DNA of 14,409 bases, taken from the NCBI GenBank assembly GCA_944351315.1, contig CALVPL010000024.1, forward strand, positions 1-14,409, given 5' to 3'. The notes beneath the pieces are model-generated. The model did not search any database and had not been told where the DNA came from. It saw nothing but the letters and a program-made list of their open reading frames with translations. Both the position numbers and the translations under genes were made by a program. Below are positions 6,314-14,396 of the stretch, piece after piece (position 1 is the stretch's first letter; every line of letters begins with the position of its first letter). The DNA comes from an uncultured Bacilli bacterium (GTDB lineage: Bacteria > Bacillota_I > Bacilli_A > RF39 > UBA660).

Positions 6314-8125
6314 TTATTTTTCGAAAAAAACTTGATACCACCGAATAAAAGTAAAAACATTCCATATTTTTCGATAATGATCTTTTTTATTATTTTTATG
6401 TTCTTCTAATAATTTTAGAAGTTTTTTTGTATCAAAATATTTTAAAGCTACTTTTGAAGTAAAAGCTTTTTGAATCATTTGATAAACATCATCTTCTCGC
6501 ATCCAATCACGAATAGGTACTGGAAAACCAAGTTTTTTCTTTTTATAAGCTTCTGTAGGAATCACTTTATGAGCAGCATCCCGTAAAGCTACTTTTGTAT
6601 TTTCTTTAGTAACTTTATATTCTAAAGGTAAAGAAGAAGCAATTTTAAAAACTTCTTTATCCACGAATGGTACTCTTCCCTCTAAAGAATTTGCCATAGT
6701 CATCCGATCGGCTTTCTGTAAAATGTCTTTCATAAGCCAAAAATGAATATCTATCGCTTGCATTTTAACCAAATTACTTTCACCTTTAAATTCGTCATAT
6801 ATAGGTTTAGTAATTTCTTGATTAGTTAAAGTAACAGGAATCTTTAACAATTTCTTAACTTCTCTTTCATTCCAAACTTTATTGACACCGATATAATTCT
6901 CCTCTAAAGTCATTCCTCTTCGAACTAAAAAGTTAATTCCCCGAACTCCCGGCAAATGCAAACAAAATTTAGCAATTGCATGACGAATAAAATAAGGAAT
7001 CTTATTATAAAAAGAATAATCAACTTCTTCACGGTAAGAATTATATCCTCCAAAAAATTCATCGGCTCCTTCACCAGATAAAACAACTTTCACATCTTCA
7101 CTGGCTAGTTTTGAAACAAAATACAATGCGACAATAGCTGGATCACTAGCTGGCTCATCCATATGATAAAATACTTTATCCAAAGTTTTCATATATTCTT
7201 CTTTTGTAATCATTTTTTGTTTGTTTTGAATATTTAATTTCTCAGCTAAATCCTTAGCATACTCGCTTTCATTATAACGAGGAATATCATATCCAACCGT
7301 ATAAGTTTTATCTGGTTTTGCCAAAGAAACAAGATAAGAAGAATCAATTCCACTAGATAAAAAAGAACCAACTTCCACATCACTAATCATATGATGTTCT
7401 ACACTATCTTCCATAACTTCACCAATTTTTTTAACGGTTTTTTTATAATCTTTTTTTTCAATTGGGAATTCTAATGTATAATAACGGTCAAGTAAAATCT
7501 CTCCATTTTGATAAGTTAAAGTACATCCAGCATCTAATCTTTTAACACCTTCAAAAAAGGTTTCAGTAGTTGGTGTAAAACTAAAAGATAAATAAGCTGG
7601 TAAGATTTTTTCATTAAATTTTTTTTCAAATTTTGGATGATCTAAAAAAGCTTTAATTTCTGAAGCAAACATAAATGTTCCATCATTTTGATAATAATAA
7701 AAAGGTTTAATTCCAAAAGGATCTCTTGCACAAAATAAAGTTTTCTTTTCAATATCGTAAAGAGCAAATGCAAACATTCCTCTTAAATGATTTGGTAAAT
7801 CTTTTCCCCATTCTTGATATCCATATAATAAAACCTCAGTATCGCTGTCGGTTTGAAAAGGATAATCTTTCAATTCTTTTTTTATTTCTTTATAATTATA
7901 AATTTCTCCATTAAAAACTACGACCAAATTACCATCATGACTAAACATAGGTTGACGTCCACCTTCAATATCAATAATAGAAAGTCTTCGTTGACCTAAA
8001 GCTACCCCATCTCTTACAAAAAAACCTTCAGCATCTGGTCCACGATGTTTAATTCTATCCGTCATTCCTTTTAGAATTTTTTTCATATTTTTTTCTTTAC
8101 CAACAAAACCTGCGATTCCACACAT
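6314..8125 (-). CDS. asnB: Asparagine synthetase, glutamine-hydrolysing
   Basis: Makes asparagine from aspartate, ATP and glutamine in the cytoplasm. It has 603 residues. N-terminal class II glutamine amidotransferase domain (1 to about 210): catalytic Cys2 in MCGIAGF, RHRGPD-type site IKHRGPDAEG (25-34), LGQRRLSIID (43-52), FNGEIYN (71-77) and SDTE (94-97). C-terminal synthetase domain: ATP pyrophosphatase loop SSGIDSS (257-263) and SGEGADEFFGGY (350-361). The length and C-terminal extension (to about 600) match AsnB enzymes of the Bacillus AsnB/AsnO type. ATG 8125 has GAGGTG 7 nt upstream and must be the start because Cys2 has to follow the initiator Met. It is flanked by its own promoter and terminator, so it is monocistronic. 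No T-box or other leader is present; the untranslated leader is only about 20 nt. Confidence 0.97.
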   Translation of the reverse strand: MCGIAGFVGKEKNMKKILKGMTDRIKHRGPDAEGFFVRDGVALGQRRLSIIDIEGGRQPMFSHDGNLVVVFNGEIYNYKEIKKELKDYPFQTDSDTEVLLYGYQEWGKDLPNHLRGMFAFALYDIEKKTLFCARDPFGIKPFYYYQNDGTFMFASEIKAFLDHPKFEKKFNEKILPAYLSFSFTPTTETFFEGVKRLDAGCTLTYQNGEILLDRYYTLEFPIEKKDYKKTVKKIGEVMEDSVEHHMISDVEVGSFLSSGIDSSYLVSLAKPDKTYTVGYDIPRYNESEYAKDLAEKLNIQNKQKMITKEEYMKTLDKVFYHMDEPASDPAIVALYFVSKLASEDVKVVLSGEGADEFFGGYNSYREEVDYSFYNKIPYFIRHAIAKFCLHLPGVRGINFLVRRGMTLEENYIGVNKVWNEREVKKLLKIPVTLTNQEITKPIYDEFKGESNLVKMQAIDIHFWLMKDILQKADRMTMANSLEGRVPFVDKEVFKIASSLPLEYKVTKENTKVALRDAAHKVIPTEAYKKKKLGFPVPIRDWMREDDVYQMIQKAFTSKVALKYFDTKKLLKLLEEHKNNKKDHYRKIWNVFTFIRWYQVFFEK

Positions 8126-8150
8126 AGATTTTCACCTCATTTATAAGCAT

Positions 8151-8156
8151 ATTATA
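8151..8156 (-). promoter_or_regulatory. -10 element of the asnB promoter
   Basis: Perfect TATAAT on the minus strand, 25 nt before the asnB start codon. No convincing -35 is visible at 16-18 bp (TTTTAA at best). Confidence 0.5.
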
Positions 8157-8187
8157 CCCTTTTTTTTCTAAAATTAAAAGGTAAAGT

Positions 8188-8225
8188 AAAAATGCACTGA
8201 ATTTCTAAAAAACAGTGCATTTTTT
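8188..8225 (-). terminator. Rho-independent terminator of tex
   Basis: ATGCACTG (8192-8199) and CAGTGCAT (8213-8220) form an 8-bp stem that can extend by A-T pairs on both sides, with a loop of about 13 nt. In the minus direction it is followed by a run of five Ts (8188-8192), part of which also pairs at the stem base. The tex stop codon (8224-8226) lies at the base of the stem. The plus side also has a T-run, so it could act in both directions, but no plus-strand gene precedes it. Confidence 0.8.
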
Positions 8226-10344
8226 ATTCTTTTATTAAAGATAACTGAACTTTCTCTTTTTCTAAATCAATACCACAAACATACACAGTAACAATATCCC
8301 CAACACTTAAAATATCATTAGGATTTTTTACAAAACTTTTACTCATTTTAGAAATATGAATAAGTCCATCATCATGAAGACCAATATCGACAAAAGCTCC
8401 AAAACTCGTAACATTACGAACTGTACCTTTAAGTTCCATTCCTTCTTTTAAATCATGAATAGTAAGTACATCACTTTTAAGGACAATATCTTCTAATTTA
8501 TCTCGATAATCTTGACCTGGATGTTTCAACTCATCGACAATGTCTTGTAAAGTGTATACATCTGTTTGGAGTTCATTTGCCATATTTTTGACATCAACTT
8601 TACTTAAAGCTTCAGCAAACTCTGAAGTTCCAATTTTTTGAACATCCAACTGTAAAGCCTTTAAAAAACGATTTGCAAGTTCATAACTTTCAGGGTGAAT
8701 TCTTGTTTTATCTAAAGGATTTTCACCATCAATAACTCTTAAAAAACCAATAGCTTGTTCATAAACCTTATCGCTAAAACCAGCAAGACTTTTTACTTCT
8801 TCACGTGAAACAAAAGCTTTCTTTTCTCGAAATTTCAAAATACTATCAATAGTCTTTTTCGTAAGACCAGAAATATAACTTAATATACTACTACTTGCCG
8901 TATTAATATTTACCCCAATTTCATTGACAATTTTAGAAACTGTAAATCCTAAAGCTTCAGCAAGTTCTTTTTGATTAACATCATGTTGATACTCGCCAAC
9001 TCCAATACTTTTAGGATCAATTTTTACAAGTTCTGATAAAGGATCTTGAATTCTTCTTCCAATAGAAATCGCACTTCTTTTTTCAACGGTCAAATCAGGA
9101 AACTCTTTAATAGCTAAAGGACTTGCCGAATAAACTGAAGCTCCAGCTTCACTAACCAAATTATATAAAACATTCGTACCTTTAATAGCATCTGCAACAA
9201 AAGCTTCACTTTCACGAGATGCCGTTCCATTACCAATAGCAATAATTTGAACTCCATATTTTTGAATTAAAGAATTCAAAATTTCTTTACTCTTTTCTTT
9301 TTCATTTTTAGGTTCATGCGGATAAATTGTCGCGATTTCTAAAACTTGGCCATATGAATTTAAAACAGCAAGTTTGCATCCAGTTCGAAAAGCTGGATCA
9401 AAGCCTAATACAATTTTATCTTTAATAGGTTTGGTCATAAGTAAATGTTCTAAATTATCTTGGAAAGTTAAAATTGCTTTATTTTCAGCATTCTCTGTTA
9501 AATCAGCTCGTATTTCTCTTTCGACACTAGGATAAATTAATCTTTTTAAAGAATCCAAAATCGCCTCTTCTACTTGGCTAACTACAAAAGAATCCTTATT
9601 TTTAACAATTTTTCCTTTCAAATATTCAAAGATCTTTTCTTTATCAAAATCCAAAGATACAGTCAAAATCTTTTCATTTTCTCCCCGATTCATAGCTAAA
9701 ATACGATAATGTTTAGCATATTTAATCGGTTCAGAAAAATCATAATACATTTGATAAACCTTTTTTTCATCTTGAGCATTCTTTTTTAATTTACTTTCTA
9801 TCGAACCATGATTCCAAATTTCTCTTTTAATATATTTTCGATAATAGGCATTATCACTAATCCATTCAGCAATAATATATTTAGCACCTTCTAAAGCTTT
9901 TTCAATCCCACATTCAAATCCACTAGCTAACTCTTCTAAACTTCCGCGAGTTGGAAAACTCATAATCTTTTTAGCTAAAGGTTCTAATCCCATTTTAATA
10001 GCTTCACTAGCTTTAGTTTTTTTCTTTTCCTTAAATGGACGATACAAATCTTCTACATCACTTAATTTTTCACAAGCCAAAATAGAAGCCCGTAATTCTT
10101 CAGTCATCATATCTTTTTCTTCAATAAGTCGAATAACATCTTCTTTTCTTTTCAATAAATTTTCTAAATAAGTATATTCTTTTTCAATACTTCTTATTTG
10201 TTCTTCGTCTAAAGATCCTGTAGCTTCCTTTCTATAACGAGCTATAAAAGGAATAGTCGCACCTTCACTAAGTAAATTTAATACAGCCTCAACTTGGGAA
10301 ATTTTAATTCCTAAATTTTTGGCTAAAACTTCTTTATTATTCAT
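8224..10344 (-). CDS. tex: Tex-family transcription accessory / RNA-binding protein
   Basis: A 706-residue cytoplasmic nucleic-acid-binding protein of the Tex family, which affects transcription and stress tolerance. The domain order is typical: N-terminal helical region with GATIPFIARYRKEATGSLDE (28-47); a YqgF/RNase H-like domain starting near KIVLGFDPAFRTGCKLAVL (about 312-330) with GNGTASRESE downstream; a helix-hairpin-helix region containing NTASSSILSYISGL; and a C-terminal S1 domain (632-706; GTVRNVTSFGAFVDIGLHDDGLIHIS). ATG 10344 has AAGGTGG 8 nt upstream. It lies 45 bp downstream of the unrecognised 585-residue gene, with no strong terminator between, so co-transcription is likely. 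A poor TATACT (10368-10373) could give it a secondary promoter. It ends in a terminator. Confidence 0.96.
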   Translation of the reverse strand: MNNKEVLAKNLGIKISQVEAVLNLLSEGATIPFIARYRKEATGSLDEEQIRSIEKEYTYLENLLKRKEDVIRLIEEKDMMTEELRASILACEKLSDVEDLYRPFKEKKKTKASEAIKMGLEPLAKKIMSFPTRGSLEELASGFECGIEKALEGAKYIIAEWISDNAYYRKYIKREIWNHGSIESKLKKNAQDEKKVYQMYYDFSEPIKYAKHYRILAMNRGENEKILTVSLDFDKEKIFEYLKGKIVKNKDSFVVSQVEEAILDSLKRLIYPSVEREIRADLTENAENKAILTFQDNLEHLLMTKPIKDKIVLGFDPAFRTGCKLAVLNSYGQVLEIATIYPHEPKNEKEKSKEILNSLIQKYGVQIIAIGNGTASRESEAFVADAIKGTNVLYNLVSEAGASVYSASPLAIKEFPDLTVEKRSAISIGRRIQDPLSELVKIDPKSIGVGEYQHDVNQKELAEALGFTVSKIVNEIGVNINTASSSILSYISGLTKKTIDSILKFREKKAFVSREEVKSLAGFSDKVYEQAIGFLRVIDGENPLDKTRIHPESYELANRFLKALQLDVQKIGTSEFAEALSKVDVKNMANELQTDVYTLQDIVDELKHPGQDYRDKLEDIVLKSDVLTIHDLKEGMELKGTVRNVTSFGAFVDIGLHDDGLIHISKMSKSFVKNPNDILSVGDIVTVYVCGIDLEKEKVQLSLIKE

Positions 10345-10389
10345 ACCTTAAACCACCTTGCTAAGTAAGTATATCATAAGAAAAAAAGA

Positions 10390-12147
10390 TTAGGATTTTT
10401 TTCGAATCAATTTTACTTTTTCTTCACATTCCTTTAAAAACTTTCGAATAAAACCTTGATCTTTCTCATTTAAAACTTTTAAAAAACCTTCCAAATAAAT
10501 TTGATAAAATTCCCAACTTTTTAAATCATCACGTTTTTCTACTAAATCTTTATCATATAAAACTTCTTCTTTAAGTTCCTCTTTAACTTCTTTATAAAAA
10601 GGAGGACCCCATAAAGAAACATTTTGATAAATTTGAAAATTTTTCTTAAGATATCTTTCCATTTCTTGATTTTTCAAAAACAACAATCCAAAAAACTCTT
10701 CAAAATAATTTTTTTGATACAATTTTATCAAAAATTCATTTTCCAAAAATGCCCAAACTCGAACCATGTTCTTATCTAATTCTTCATATAAATACTCTTC
10801 ATATGGAAAACCTAATTGATTTAATTTAAAAATAAATTGATCTTGATTTATATTTTTCAAGTAAAACTGGATTAACCAAAAAAACATCTCTGAAAATGAA
10901 TCAAAATCTTTATCATCTCTTAAATAAGTTTGAACCAAATTTTGGACTAAAAAAGATTCAGGATCACGAGTAAGATCCTCTAATTGATAATTTAAAATAC
11001 GATGTCTTACAAAATTCTCTATTTTAAAAGTATCAAACATATCTAAAATTCCAAATGGAAAATAAGTCATTTTAGGATATTGATAAAGTTGTCTTAAATA
11101 AAACTGAAAATTTTGAAAATCTATAGATTGAAAAATCTTCTTCTCTTTTAAAAGCAAATCAAACAATCTTTCCTTCATAAAAGAAAAAGGAACATCATTC
11201 TTAATATCAACGATTTTATGAAAAGAATCCCAAATTTGTATACCAAGTTCTTCTAATTTTTGATAAATTAAATCATAATTACAAATTGTATCATAAGAAA
11301 AGCAAAAAGACTTTTCAGGAAATTTTTGATAATCCAACTCTTCATCACCATAAAAATAACGGTCATCTGGATCTTCCAACATAGAAAAACCGAGAGTCTG
11401 AAGCAAATTATTTAATTCATTAAAATGAGGAGCATAAACATTAGCATAATCTAAATAAAACAAATAACTTTGAAGTACATTCCAAACATCTTGAGAATAT
11501 TTTTTAGGAATGCTTTGAAGAATAAGTCGAAACAAGGAAACTTCTTGAAGATATTTTTCATCTTGTTTTCGATAAGAAACTAAATCACTATAAATCTCTC
11601 TTATAATCTTAAAAATCCATTCCAAACTTTTATCTGTCCAGAAAAAATTATCAATCATCTCTCTTTCACCATTATGATTCAAAAAAGATAAAACAACTTG
11701 ATCTTTTTCTTTTAAAAACTTTAAACCAAGAAAATATTCGAAATCTCGATAATTCAAAAAGGATTGCCAATAATTTCTAAAATATTCATTATTCCCTAAA
11801 GAACAAACTTTCTCTTTTGATAACGCACTAAACTCTTGAAAACCTAAAAACTCCCAACTATGTTGAAGAAGAACAAACACTTGCATTCGAGATAAAGATA
11901 CATGGGATAATTCAATCATATTAAGTAAATAAAACTTTGAAAAATCATATCCATAATTCTCTTTTATAAAACTATAAATTTTTTGAAAAAGCAAATCATC
12001 TTCTTCAATTTTTTTAACAATCTCTTCTTCTTTTTCTAAAAAATCATTAATTAACAAATCATAAACTTCTTTATATTCTTTATTTTTTAATTTTTGAAGT
12101 TTCAAAATTTGTTCACTACACCAAAAAAGTTGTTCTAATTCCTTCAT
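10390..12147 (-). CDS. Hypothetical protein, 585 residues, no recognised domain
   Basis: I do not recognise this protein. It is soluble, with no signal peptide or membrane segment, and appears almost wholly helical. It is rich in Phe, Tyr, Leu, Glu and Lys, with few Gly or Ala. Noticeable pieces are an N-terminal Lys/Glu-rich helical stretch (about 10-60), an acidic patch LEDPDDRYFYGDEELDY (about 258-274), and a basic C-terminus (KVKLIRKKS). I see no catalytic signature, zinc ligand set or nucleotide-binding loop. Helical repeats or a large scaffold are possible but unproven. ATG 12147 is preceded by GGGGGC, an unusual G-rich site that could still pair with the anti-SD through G-U. It has a good promoter just upstream, probably forms an operon with tex, and lies immediately beside the left end of an IS256-type element whose outward promoter could also drive it. 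Confidence 0.85.
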   Translation of the reverse strand: MKELEQLFWCSEQILKLQKLKNKEYKEVYDLLINDFLEKEEEIVKKIEEDDLLFQKIYSFIKENYGYDFSKFYLLNMIELSHVSLSRMQVFVLLQHSWEFLGFQEFSALSKEKVCSLGNNEYFRNYWQSFLNYRDFEYFLGLKFLKEKDQVVLSFLNHNGEREMIDNFFWTDKSLEWIFKIIREIYSDLVSYRKQDEKYLQEVSLFRLILQSIPKKYSQDVWNVLQSYLFYLDYANVYAPHFNELNNLLQTLGFSMLEDPDDRYFYGDEELDYQKFPEKSFCFSYDTICNYDLIYQKLEELGIQIWDSFHKIVDIKNDVPFSFMKERLFDLLLKEKKIFQSIDFQNFQFYLRQLYQYPKMTYFPFGILDMFDTFKIENFVRHRILNYQLEDLTRDPESFLVQNLVQTYLRDDKDFDSFSEMFFWLIQFYLKNINQDQFIFKLNQLGFPYEEYLYEELDKNMVRVWAFLENEFLIKLYQKNYFEEFFGLLFLKNQEMERYLKKNFQIYQNVSLWGPPFYKEVKEELKEEVLYDKDLVEKRDDLKSWEFYQIYLEGFLKVLNEKDQGFIRKFLKECEEKVKLIRKKS

Positions 12148-12177
12148 CTAACAAGCCCCCAAAATAAGATTACTACT

Positions 12178-12206
12178 ATTATAAAATCGATCAAATTAAA
12201 ACACAA
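12178..12206 (-). promoter_or_regulatory. Promoter of the unknown gene-tex operon
   Basis: Minus-strand TTGTGT (12201-12206), a 17-bp spacer and perfect TATAAT (12178-12183), about 30 nt before ATG 12147. It lies downstream of the hairpin at 12208-12232, so it should work independently of the neighbouring IS. Confidence 0.65.
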
Positions 12207-12207
12207 G

Positions 12208-12232
12208 AAAAAAATTCTTACCTAAAGTAAGA
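12208..12232 (-). terminator. Weak terminator-like hairpin at the IS insertion point
   Basis: Read on the minus strand, TCTTAC (12227-12232) and GTAAGA (12216-12221) form a 6-bp stem with a 5-nt loop, followed by A and seven Ts (12208-12214). The last two bases of one arm belong to the IS end, so the stem spans the junction. It would stop or reduce transcription leaving the IS. The stem is short, so strength is uncertain. Confidence 0.5.
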
Positions 12233-12256
12233 GCTTGTCAAGTATAGTGTGTAAAT
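12231..12256 (+). repeat. Left terminal inverted repeat of the IS
   Basis: Starts GAGCTTGTCAAGTATAG and ends GTGTAAAT. It matches the right repeat at 19 of 26 positions, including the last 12 (TAGTGTGTAAAT). It carries TTGACA (12236-12241, minus strand) pointing outward. The likely 9-nt target copy on its left is CTAAAGTAA (12222-12230). Confidence 0.8.
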
Positions 12257-12266
12257 TTATTTAATA

Positions 12267-12296
12267 ATTATAAAAATTAATATATAAAATTGTCAA
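12267..12296 (-). promoter_or_regulatory. Consensus outward-facing promoter inside the IS
   Basis: Perfect TTGACA (12291-12296), an 18-bp spacer and perfect TATAAT (12267-12272) on the minus strand, located after the transposase stop codon and pointing out of the left end towards the unknown gene and tex. A transcript would start near 12260 and meet the weak hairpin at 12208-12232 after about 30-50 nt. Confidence 0.6.
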
Positions 12297-12307
12297 AGAA
12301 CATAGTT

Positions 12308-12336
12308 AACATATCAATCTAAATTGATATGTTTTT
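12308..12336 (+). terminator. Plus-strand terminator overlapping the transposase 3' end
   Basis: A perfect 11-bp stem (12308-12318 paired with 12323-12333, core CATATCAAT/ATTGATATG), a 4-nt loop CTAA, and T-run 12332-12336. The T-run is on the plus side only, so it would stop transcription entering the IS antisense to the transposase. The transposase stop codon (12314-12316) is inside the stem, which would also cap the 3' end of the transposase reading frame in mRNA. Confidence 0.65.
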
Positions 12337-13555
12337 CATATCTATCACCAAATAACTCTATAAGTTGTAATTGTATAGTTTTAAAATTCATAATAGGTTT
12401 ATACCATTTTTCTTTTAATTCTTTTATTCTTAAGAATAGTATTTTATAAACTGATTCTTCATTAGGAAATGCCCCTTTCCCTCTAGTTACTTTTCTTAAT
12501 GCAGAATTTACTGATTCTACAGCATTTGATGTATATATGGCCTTTCTAATTTCTGTAGGTAATTCAAATAATGGATCTAAATATTGCATAAAATTTTCAA
12601 CTTTTTTAACTACTGAATTAAGACTAGAGAATTCTTTTTTAAAATCTTCTAGTATTAAATATGCTTTTTCTTTATCAGAACTTGTATATATTTTTTTCCA
12701 GAATTGAATAACCTTATTTGCTTGCTTTTTAGGACATATACTATATATATTTCTAGTCAAATGGACAACACATCTTTGTGATTGAGTTTTAGGAAATACA
12801 AGTTCTAAAGAGCCTTTAAATCCTGCTATCCCATCACTAGACATATATAATATATCTTCAACACCTCTTGATTTCAAATCTTCAAATACATTAGTCCAAA
12901 AACTAGCCGATTCATTTTTATCAATCCACATACCTAATATATCTTTGTATCCTTGAGCATCTACTCCTATGATTACATAAATGGCTTTTTTTTGACTGTT
13001 TATATTATCGCCTTTAATTGGAATATATAAACAATCAGCATAAGTAAAAATGTAAAGAGGTTTTAGTTTTCTATTTCTAAACTTTTCAACTTCTTCATTA
13101 ACAGCAGAAATTAATCTCGTTATTTCATCTTTACCAATATTAACACCATAAAGATCTTTTAATATTTTCTCAATATCTCTTAAACTAACGCCTTTAGCAT
13201 ATAAAGAAATACATTTATCTTCAAAACCAGTAAGTTTAGTTTGTCCTTTTTCTATTATAGCAGGCTTAAAACTACCTTTTCTATCACGTGGAGTTTTTAC
13301 TTCAATAGAACCATATTTAGTTTCAACTTGCTTACTTTTACAATAACCATTTCTACTATTATCACTTTTATTACGTTCATATTTAGAATATTCTAAATGA
13401 TTATCTAATTCAGTATCAAGTAGTTTTTGCATAAGAGGTTCTAATAAAGAGTCAATAAAATTTTCAACATCCAAACTATTTTTAATTTCTCCATTTTTAA
13501 ATTTATTAACTGCTTCTTCTATAATCATATCATTTAAAGTTTTCTCTTTTTTCAT
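12314..13555 (-). CDS. IS256-family (mutator-type) DDE transposase
   Basis: Catalyses cutting and joining of the IS ends. It has 413 residues, normal for the family. The N-terminal part (1 to about 160) holds the DNA-binding region, with the typical SRNGYCKSK and YGSIEVKTPRDRKGSF stretches and KLTGFEDKCISLYAKGVSLRDIE. The RNase H-like catalytic domain shows Asp174 (YADCLYIPIK), Asp241 (YMSSDGIAGF), the CxxH pair Cys262/His265 (RCVVHLTRN) and Glu347 (YTSNAVESVNSALRK). All catalytic residues are present, so it should be active. Start ATG 13555 follows AAGGAG, which overlaps the TAA of the upstream companion gene; the gap between the genes is 8 nt, so translation is coupled. Its stop codon lies in a plus-strand terminator stem. 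Confidence 0.97.
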   Translation of the reverse strand: MKKEKTLNDMIIEEAVNKFKNGEIKNSLDVENFIDSLLEPLMQKLLDTELDNHLEYSKYERNKSDNSRNGYCKSKQVETKYGSIEVKTPRDRKGSFKPAIIEKGQTKLTGFEDKCISLYAKGVSLRDIEKILKDLYGVNIGKDEITRLISAVNEEVEKFRNRKLKPLYIFTYADCLYIPIKGDNINSQKKAIYVIIGVDAQGYKDILGMWIDKNESASFWTNVFEDLKSRGVEDILYMSSDGIAGFKGSLELVFPKTQSQRCVVHLTRNIYSICPKKQANKVIQFWKKIYTSSDKEKAYLILEDFKKEFSSLNSVVKKVENFMQYLDPLFELPTEIRKAIYTSNAVESVNSALRKVTRGKGAFPNEESVYKILFLRIKELKEKWYKPIMNFKTIQLQLIELFGDRYEKHINLD

Positions 13556-13563
13556 AATACTCC

Positions 13564-14334
13564 TTAAATTAATTCTAAATCTGGATAAAGTTGAATAATA
13601 TCATTTAGCATTAGAATCCATTCATTCTTTTTAAATGAAGTAAAGCCAAAATAATCATCCATACCACCAAGTTTTTCATAAACTTCTTCTAAATTATTAA
13701 CATAACTTTTTTGACTGTTAAAACTTAATCTTATTCTATCATATAAATATATATTAGCGGAATGCCTAAATAATAATTTTCTAATATTAACACTATATTT
13801 GTATAAAGATTCGATATTAGTTAAATACTTTTCAATTAATTTTTGATGAATAACATTATTGTATCTTTCTTTAAATTTTTTAAATTGCTCTTTAAAGTCA
13901 GTTAAAGTTTTTTGTACATATAAATTATGAAGTTTACTACCGATTTCTCTAGCATTTTTTTCATAAGAAAATTTATAAAACTTAGGCATAATATCAGTAA
14001 TAGAATCTATAAAAGTTATAGTAGGGAATGAAACTTTAGCAGCCTTTTTAATATTTTTATTATCATCAACAGAAAGAAATAATATATTTTTAATACCTCT
14101 AACTTTTAAATTTTCAAAACAATCAAGCCAATATCTATTATTATTTTTTCTATCAGTATAAACATTAATTAGAGTTCTAAAACCTTTTTTATCAATACCA
14201 ACTAAAGTATAAATATCTTCTTTTTCTATATATTCACCTTTTTTAATATTTATTTCATTTTTAATAGCATAAACAACCAAATAAGTATCTTCTAATCTTC
14301 TTTTTGGACAATCTGTTATAGTTAATTCTTTCAT
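13564..14334 (-). CDS. Catalytically dead IS256 transposase-like companion protein
   Basis: A 256-residue protein, first gene of the IS operon. It aligns almost without gaps to residues 164-413 of the transposase: YTLVGIDKKGFRTLI matches YVIIGVDAQGYKDIL, and YWLDCFENLKVRGIKNILFL matches FWTNVFEDLKSRGVEDILYM, continuing to FP and on to the C-terminal NEWILMLNDIIQLYPDLE. The N-terminal DNA-binding part is absent. At the active site the first Asp is Ile24, the second Asp is retained (Asp90), CxxH is lost (Ser111/Asp114), and the Glu position is Ile195 or a neighbour. It should not catalyse transposition. The frame is intact with a strong RBS (AAGGAGAGG, 7 nt before ATG 14334), and it is coupled to the transposase gene, so it looks maintained and not decayed. 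A regulatory or structural partner of the transposase is my inference. Confidence 0.88.
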   Translation of the reverse strand: MKELTITDCPKRRLEDTYLVVYAIKNEINIKKGEYIEKEDIYTLVGIDKKGFRTLINVYTDRKNNNRYWLDCFENLKVRGIKNILFLSVDDNKNIKKAAKVSFPTITFIDSITDIMPKFYKFSYEKNAREIGSKLHNLYVQKTLTDFKEQFKKFKERYNNVIHQKLIEKYLTNIESLYKYSVNIRKLLFRHSANIYLYDRIRLSFNSQKSYVNNLEEVYEKLGGMDDYFGFTSFKKNEWILMLNDIIQLYPDLELI

Positions 14335-14368
14335 CTCTTATCCTCTCCTTTTTTCCACAAATAAAAAT

Positions 14369-14396
14369 CTAGTATGTTTTTTTATTTACACACTAG
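14369..14396. repeat. Imperfect inverted repeat in the IS right end
   Basis: On the minus strand CTAGTGTG (14389-14396) and CATACTAG (14369-14376) can pair over 8 bp with one G-U. A transcript entering from outside would fold it, but one starting from the TATAAT at 14397-14402 would lack most of the first arm. It does not cover the RBS of the companion gene. Confidence 0.4.

Noticed and set aside
7726..7914. A 62-codon open frame on the plus strand
   Set aside because: It is antisense to the asnB amidotransferase domain and has no independent support.
10376..10398. A/T-only inverted repeat between the unknown gene and tex as a terminator
   Set aside because: The stem would be only A-U pairs closed by single G-C pairs around an 8-nt loop; it is too weak to call, so the two genes are treated as one likely operon.
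13564..14334. Companion gene as a pseudogene produced by frameshift from a full-length transposase
   Set aside because: The upstream 75 bp up to the inverted repeat cannot encode the missing 160-residue N-terminus, the frame is uninterrupted over 256 codons, and it has a strong RBS of its own.
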